Shown here one piece after another: positions 52,671 to 56,697 of a stretch of DNA of 56,697 nucleotides; positions within the stretch are counted from its first letter, which is position 1; each line of letters opens with the position of its first letter. The stretch is from Neobacillus kokaensis (lineage in GTDB: Bacteria; Bacillota; Bacilli; Bacillales; Cytobacillaceae): NCBI RefSeq assembly GCF_014656545.1, contig NZ_BNDS01000029.1, forward strand, positions 1,872-58,568, read 5' to 3'. Below the pieces are notes generated by a model, which saw only the letters and a program-made list of their open reading frames with translations, did not search any database and was not told the DNA's origin. The translations under genes and the position numbers were made by a program.

Positions 52671-53670
52671 AGGTAGATCCCTCCTGAATTTTTAACACAA
52701 GCTGTTCCATCATCAGCTGAGGATTCATATTCGCATCAAGCTTCCTTTTCGCTTCGAGGATAACCGACATTGTGTCTGTTAGACGCCGCCCTGATGTATT
52801 TAAAGCAAATTGTTTTAAACGCTCACTTTCTGCTTTAAAAACAATCTGCTCCTCTTTATCTAATTGTATATATAGTAAATCCTTAAAAATAAGAAGTAAA
52901 AGATCTAGACCACGGTGAATCTGTTCTTTCTCTTTAAAGTGTTGAAACCATTCGCCTTGAAGCGTGACCATCGCCTCAAGGGGATTCTTTTTCAAGACCT
53001 CATATAATTTTACCACTATTTTTTGAGCTTGTGCAAACCATTCATCGACATTTAATTCTAGGGCTTCGTCTATGTTATTCGTTAACTGAGCTAAAATGTG
53101 TGCTTTTTGTGGTTCAACGCCATTTTCCATTAATTGTTTTGCCATAATATTTGGTAAAAGCGGCTGGAATGTTAGAATTTGACACCTTGAAAGAATTGTT
53201 GGCAGTATTCGCTGGGGCTGCTCGGTTAGTAAAAACGCGACGGTTTCGGCACTTGGTTCCTCAAGAAATTTCAACAAACTATTAGATGCGCTATTACTCA
53301 TTTTATCTGCATGTACAATCAGGTAGACTTTTCTTAACGATTCTACACCTTTTTTAGAAAACTCAGCCTGCAGATTTCTAATTTGATCTACTTTAATTGA
53401 TTGGCCCTCCGGTTCCACCAAGTGGACGTCCGGATGATTCCCGCTGGTAATACGGCGGCAATTATGGCAGGCCTCGCAAGGTTTATAGCCCTCGATTAAC
53501 GAATCACAAAAAAGGGATTTCGTTAGCAGCAGTCCTACATCTTTTTTTCCTGTTCCCCTTAGTCCTTCGAAAAGATAGGCATGGGCGACGCGATGTTTCT
53601 TTAGACTGTTTTGTAACATTCTTAAAACAGTTGGCTGCAGCTGCTCTAATTGCTCCCATGTTTTTCCCAT
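52663..53670 (-). CDS. holB: DNA polymerase III delta' subunit
   Basis: Clamp-loader subunit. AAA+ fold: HAYLFEGLRGTGKKDVG (P-loop), zinc module CEACHNCRRITSGNHPDVH, NSASNSLLKFLEEPSAETVAFLLTEQP, and SRC motif ILSRCQ. About 335 residues. AAGTGAG is 8 nt before the ATG at 53670 and too near the upstream GTG/ATG codons (53679, 53676). In B. subtilis yaaR lies between darA and holB; here the gap from darA is only about 19 nt. Confidence 0.94.
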   Translation of the reverse strand: MGKTWEQLEQLQPTVLRMLQNSLKKHRVAHAYLFEGLRGTGKKDVGLLLTKSLFCDSLIEGYKPCEACHNCRRITSGNHPDVHLVEPEGQSIKVDQIRNLQAEFSKKGVESLRKVYLIVHADKMSNSASNSLLKFLEEPSAETVAFLLTEQPQRILPTILSRCQILTFQPLLPNIMAKQLMENGVEPQKAHILAQLTNNIDEALELNVDEWFAQAQKIVVKLYEVLKKNPLEAMVTLQGEWFQHFKEKEQIHRGLDLLLLIFKDLLYIQLDKEEQIVFKAESERLKQFALNTSGRRLTDTMSVILEAKRKLDANMNPQLMMEQLVLKIQEGSTFV

Positions 53671-53689
53671 GCTCATCACTCACTTAATG

Positions 53690-54019
53690 TTAGAAATGTA
53701 AAAACTGTTCGATTGGGAGCACAAATACTGTAGCCCCGCCTACTTCTACTTCGACTGGATACGGCACATAGGAATCTGCATTCCCTCCCATTGGGGATAC
53801 AGGAGAAACAAGCTGATCTCTTGCACGACAATTATCTTTAATTATTTGAAGGGCACGGTCTACTCGTATATCTTCAGTTCCAATCATAAACGTCGTGTTT
53901 CCAGATTTTAAAAATCCGCCTGTTGAGGCGAGCTTTGTTGCCCGAAAATTATTTTCCACCAAAGCCTTAGATAAACGATTGCTATCCTGATCTTGAATAA
54001 CAGCGATAATTAATTTCAT
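53690..54019 (-). CDS. darA: Cyclic di-AMP receptor DarA (YaaQ)
   Basis: PII-like protein of 109 residues that binds c-di-AMP. MKLIIAVIQDQDSNRLSKAL, NNFRATKLASTGGFLKSGNTTFMIG, and a C-terminal GGATVFVLPIEQFLHF are the family pattern. It lies between tmk and holB. The signalling output is not known to me. Confidence 0.94.
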   Translation of the reverse strand: MKLIIAVIQDQDSNRLSKALVENNFRATKLASTGGFLKSGNTTFMIGTEDIRVDRALQIIKDNCRARDQLVSPVSPMGGNADSYVPYPVEVEVGGATVFVLPIEQFLHF

Positions 54020-54095
54020 CGTAACACCCTCTCCTTTATTATTCCGATTCTAGTTTATTATCTATATTATAACAGTTTCATCTTTTGCTTTCGAT

Positions 54096-54120
54096 GAAAA
54101 AAAGCCTTTTAACAAAGGCT
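54096..54120 (-). terminator. Terminator after tmk
   Basis: AGCCTTT/AAAGGCT stem (54103-54109, 54114-54120) overlapping the tmk stop, then TTTTTTTC on the minus strand. Confidence 0.8.
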
Positions 54121-54742
54121 ATTTTTCTGACAACTTTTTTTCAACAATTTCAATTGTTTCCTCGAGAACTTTTTCTATCGTTCTAGAAGCATCTATTTTT
54201 ACCATTCTGTTTGGAAAACGGTCAAGCAAGATATGATATCCTTCCCTTACCTTTTGGTGAAACTCAAGATCCTCTAAATCTAGGCGGTTGATTTCCCGCC
54301 CTTTATTATTATTTATACGCTGAAGTCCTATTTGCGGTTCAATATCATAGTAAATAGTTAAGTCTGGCATCATTTGTTCAATGGCGAATTTATTAATCGT
54401 CCAAACCTCCTCAATCCCTAAACCGCGTGCATGACCTTGATAGGCAAGAGAGCTGTCAACAAAGCGGTCGCATAAGACAATTTTCCCTTCCTTAAGCGCG
54501 GGACTCACTCGCTCTATTAGGTGCTGCCTTCTTGCTGCCGCATAAAGCAGAGCCTCTGTCCGTGGATCCATCGCAGTATTATCCCTGTCTAAAATCACAC
54601 GGCGAATCTGTTCAGCAATATCAATACCCCCTGGTTCCCTCGTTAACAGTGTATTTTCAATCCTTTGAGCAGCCATGTTGATAATTGTAGACTTCCCTGC
54701 ACCCTCAGGCCCCTCAAATGTAATAAACATACCACTTTTCAT
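54119..54742 (-). CDS. tmk: Thymidylate kinase
   Basis: Phosphorylates dTMP. P-loop ITFEGPEGAGKSTIINMA, DR-x motif LCDRFVDSSLAYQGHARGLG, and TREPGGIDIAEQIR. 207 residues from ATG 54742 (GGAGG 11 nt upstream). The TTG at 54760 overlaps the ribosome site and is rejected. Lies 31 nt after yaaO. Confidence 0.95.
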   Translation of the reverse strand: MKSGMFITFEGPEGAGKSTIINMAAQRIENTLLTREPGGIDIAEQIRRVILDRDNTAMDPRTEALLYAAARRQHLIERVSPALKEGKIVLCDRFVDSSLAYQGHARGLGIEEVWTINKFAIEQMMPDLTIYYDIEPQIGLQRINNNKGREINRLDLEDLEFHQKVREGYHILLDRFPNRMVKIDASRTIEKVLEETIEIVEKKLSEK

Positions 54743-54773
54743 ATATAAATAAACCTCCAAACCTGTTACGTTC

Positions 54774-56210
54774 TTAAGCTGTGAAAACTTTAATCCTGCC
54801 CTCTTTTAGTAAGGCGCCACCTTGGAATCTTGCCCCTGTTTCTAATAAACGCTGCAGCTCAGAGAACTTTATCTTCGTGATTTCCTCTCCCTGCAATAGT
54901 AATGGAACTCCTGGCGGGTAAGGAATAATCTGTTCAGCGCATATTCTGCCAATAGACTGTTCAAGGCAAACTTCTTCCATATCGAGCTTCGACAGCTTCT
55001 TATAATCAACCGCAAGCTGTGTAATTTTCTCCCCTTTATTTTCATACTCCTCTTTACTGTCCATTAGGGGAAGACCAGCGGTAATATCTTTCATCATTTT
55101 GGCCGCCTTCTCCAATGGATACTCTTGTCCATCTTTTAAAAGCGGAAAAATCAGCAGTACATTATTGGGGTCTGCCAGTTCTGTGAAAATGGAATGGGAT
55201 TCAAATTCCCTCTGCAATTCAAACCCGTTTAATTCACAGGTAGATTGGATTATAATTTTTAAAGGGTCCCCCTCTTGCCCGTCAGGAAAATCTAACACCT
55301 TAATTGCTGGGTTATCCCCTAGAACCCCCTTAAAGGCTTCGATTCTTCTAAGTAGGTAGTCTATATCCTGCTGACCATAGGATGCTATGTAATGCCTAGC
55401 GATATCCAATGACGCCATAATTGGATAGGATGGGCTGCTAGACTGGAAGATCCCAAGATATTTCTTAAGCCTGTCGTTTGAAACAAGCTGACTATTATAA
55501 TGTAAAAACGACCCCATCGTCATCGCTGGTAATGTCTTATGTGCAGATTGCACGACAATATCAGCTCCCAAACTCACAGCTGAATCCGGAAACGGACCGC
55601 CAATGATCAAATGAGCCCCATGCGCTTCATCCACTAAAACAGGGATTTTGTGAAAATGCGCCTCTTTAATAATTCCTCTTAAGTCATAGACCATTCCATA
55701 ATAATTAGGATAGGTTAGGATGACTGCCTTTGCCTGCGGATACAAATCAATTGCCTTTTTAACGGTATCCAGACTAACTCCAGCCGCTACTTTCCGTTCC
55801 AAATCAAATTCAGGCTCTAAAAAAATCGGCTGGGCCTTTGCAAGTTGTAAGGCATTTAAAATTGATTTATGGCAATTTCTTTGTACAAGAACAAAATCTT
55901 CCTCTGAACAAGCTGCCATTATCATCGCCAAATTTCCTACTGTTGATCCATTTACTAGAAAATAACTTTTTTTCACCTGAAATAATTCAGCTAAAAGGTT
56001 TTCAGCTTCTAATATAGCTCCCTCTGGTGCATGCAAATCATCTAGACCCGACAGTTCTGTTGCATCAAGCTGGAGAATGGATTGGAAGAAACTCCTTGAT
56101 TCAGAAAAAATCCTGCCATATTTATGTCCTGGAACATGGAAAGAAATTGGTTTTCTGTTTACATGTTCCGTTAAAGCAGTTACTAAAGGTAATTTAAATT
56201 GCTCATTCAT
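54774..56210 (-). CDS. yaaO: Orn/Lys/Arg decarboxylase-family protein YaaO
   Basis: PLP-dependent fold-type I decarboxylase family. The cofactor lysine is K225 in SAHKTLPAMTMGS; the PLP aspartate is in VDEAHGAH; the N-terminal ISFHVPGHKYG is typical. A C-terminal ornithine-decarboxylase domain ends the 478 residues. The exact amino-acid substrate is uncertain. AAGGAAG is 8 nt before ATG 56210, preferred over ATG 56216. Confidence 0.9.
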   Translation of the reverse strand: MNEQFKLPLVTALTEHVNRKPISFHVPGHKYGRIFSESRSFFQSILQLDATELSGLDDLHAPEGAILEAENLLAELFQVKKSYFLVNGSTVGNLAMIMAACSEEDFVLVQRNCHKSILNALQLAKAQPIFLEPEFDLERKVAAGVSLDTVKKAIDLYPQAKAVILTYPNYYGMVYDLRGIIKEAHFHKIPVLVDEAHGAHLIIGGPFPDSAVSLGADIVVQSAHKTLPAMTMGSFLHYNSQLVSNDRLKKYLGIFQSSSPSYPIMASLDIARHYIASYGQQDIDYLLRRIEAFKGVLGDNPAIKVLDFPDGQEGDPLKIIIQSTCELNGFELQREFESHSIFTELADPNNVLLIFPLLKDGQEYPLEKAAKMMKDITAGLPLMDSKEEYENKGEKITQLAVDYKKLSKLDMEEVCLEQSIGRICAEQIIPYPPGVPLLLQGEEITKIKFSELQRLLETGARFQGGALLKEGRIKVFTA

Positions 56211-56261
56211 GTTCATTACTTCCTTTAAAGAGTCCTATCTATTTTATCAAGAGTTTTCAAA

Positions 56262-56294
56262 TAACAAAAAAATAAAGCCCTGTTAAAGGGCTTT
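56262..56294 (-). terminator. Terminator after csfB
   Basis: AAAGCCC/GGGCTTT stem (56274-56280, 56288-56294), then ATTTTTTTG on the minus strand. Confidence 0.88.
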
Positions 56295-56295
56295 G

Positions 56296-56499
56296 TTATG
56301 AAAAAATTTCTGGAGTTGTCACCTTTTTTAGACGCTTAAGAAAATATTTATATTTGGGGTCGCTCGTATCTGTTTGTATTAACTCATGTTCACAGTCCGA
56401 ACAAATAAAAGAAGTGTATAGATGTATTCCTTTTGCTTTTTGATGATCACAAATAACGCATATTTCTTCAAAGTGATGATGTGCTAGGTTTGAACTCAA
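56296..56499 (-). CDS. csfB: Anti-sigma factor Gin (CsfB)
   Basis: Zinc-ribbon protein that restrains sigma-G (and sigma-E) in B. subtilis. Core: EICVICDHQKAKGIHLYTSF, ICSDCEHEL with two CxxC pairs, then TSDPKYKYFLKRLK. A frame to 56583 exists, but the sigma-F -10 box lies at 56520-56529, inside that longer frame. The TTG at 56499, 8 nt after GGAGG, gives 67 residues near the family size and is chosen; the ATG at 56514 would leave almost no leader. Confidence 0.88.
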   Translation of the reverse strand: MSSNLAHHHFEEICVICDHQKAKGIHLYTSFICSDCEHELIQTDTSDPKYKYFLKRLKKVTTPEIFS

Positions 56500-56519
56500 G
56501 TCCTCCACCTCCATACACC

Positions 56520-56549
56520 CATTGTTTCCGTTTACTACAATTTGTATAC
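56520..56549 (-). promoter_or_regulatory. Sigma-F promoter for csfB
   Basis: Minus-strand GTATA (56549-56545), 15-nt spacer, GGAAACAATG (56529-56520), close to the sigma-F pattern GYATA-N15-GGNNANANTR. It fits csfB as an early forespore gene. Confidence 0.8.
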
Positions 56550-56645
56550 AATTTTTTGAATCTTCACTTCCCTGTAATCTCACTGATTATTTTATGTCAC
56601 ATTTCCCATTTAGGTGTATGTCTATACGTGATTTATTTTACAAAT

Positions 56646-56673
56646 TCAAAAAGACAATCATTTCTGATTGTCT
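56646..56673 (-). terminator. Terminator after the rRNA operon
   Basis: Perfect 9-bp stem AGACAATCA/TGATTGTCT (56652-56660, 56665-56673), then TTTTTG on the minus strand, 7-8 nt after the 5S 3' end. Confidence 0.9.
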
Positions 56674-56680
56674 TTTCAAT

Positions 56681-56697
56681 GCCCGGCAGCGTCCTAC
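56681..56697 (-). rRNA. rrf: 5S rRNA, 3' end only (partial)
   Basis: The minus strand at the window edge reads GTAGGACGCTGCCGGGC, the 3' terminus of Bacillus 5S rRNA (usually GTAGGACGCCGCC.GGC). A terminator follows at once and csfB is next, as after rrnA in B. subtilis. Only 17 nt are in view. Confidence 0.8.

Overview
The window reads as origin-proximal chromosome of an endospore-forming Bacillaceae bacterium (Bacillus/Neobacillus-like, AT-rich). The gene order is the one known from Bacillus subtilis between rrnA and lysS, shown here in reverse. It runs from the 3' end of a 5S rRNA (right edge) through csfB, yaaO, tmk, darA, holB, ricT, yabA, trmN6, yazA, rsmI, abrB, metS, tatD, yabE, rnmV, ksgA, yabG, veg, sspF, ispE, purR, ridA, spoVG, glmU, prs, ctc, pth, fin, mfd, spoVT, yabM, mazG, rqcP, yabP, yabQ, divIC, yabR, spoIIE, yabS, yabT, tilS, hprT, ftsH, coaX, hslO, cysK, folP, folB, folK, yazB and dusB. 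Every gene except abrB is on the minus strand. There are no transposases, phage genes, tRNAs or CRISPR arrays.

Right third (about 33-56.7 kb): replication and repair (tmk, holB, yabA, mfd), tRNA/rRNA modification (rsmI, trmN6, ksgA, rnmV, metS), cell-wall precursors (glmU, prs, ispE), and developmental regulators (abrB, spoVG, fin, csfB, ricT, yabG, sspF). A perfect parS site lies beside metS. Several promoters are readable: abrB with Spo0A boxes, tandem veg promoters, sigma-F at csfB, sigma-G at fin and spoVT, and sigma-B at ctc.

Middle (20.5-28.6 kb): an accessory block splits spoVT from yabM, which are neighbours in B. subtilis. It holds, in one direction, a sodium:solute symporter, a class III CoA-transferase, an acyl-CoA dehydrogenase, a divergent urocanase-family hydratase and an AraC-type regulator. 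The block is bracketed by inverted copies of the spoVT-terminator region. One copy carries a 59-bp miniature inverted-repeat insertion with a 5-bp target duplication, and the other copy shows the empty site. A 38-bp AT-rich palindrome sits in the leader of the first gene. My reading is a catabolic operon that imports an imidazole- or thioimidazole-propionate-like acid, activates it by CoA transfer, desaturates it to a urocanate-like acrylate and hydrates the ring. That pathway is inference.

Left third (0-20 kb): the yabM-mazG-rqcP-yabP-yabQ-divIC-yabR cluster, spoIIE with its long-spacer promoter, yabS-yabT, tilS-hprT-ftsH, coaX-hslO-cysK, and folate genes. Compared with B. subtilis as I recall it, xpaC, yaaN, yaaR, the trnSL tRNAs, yacD and pabB-pabA-pabC are missing. 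A long dispersed repeat lies where the pab genes would be. Related GC-rich dispersed repeats lie in the spoVT leader and between yabE and rnmV.
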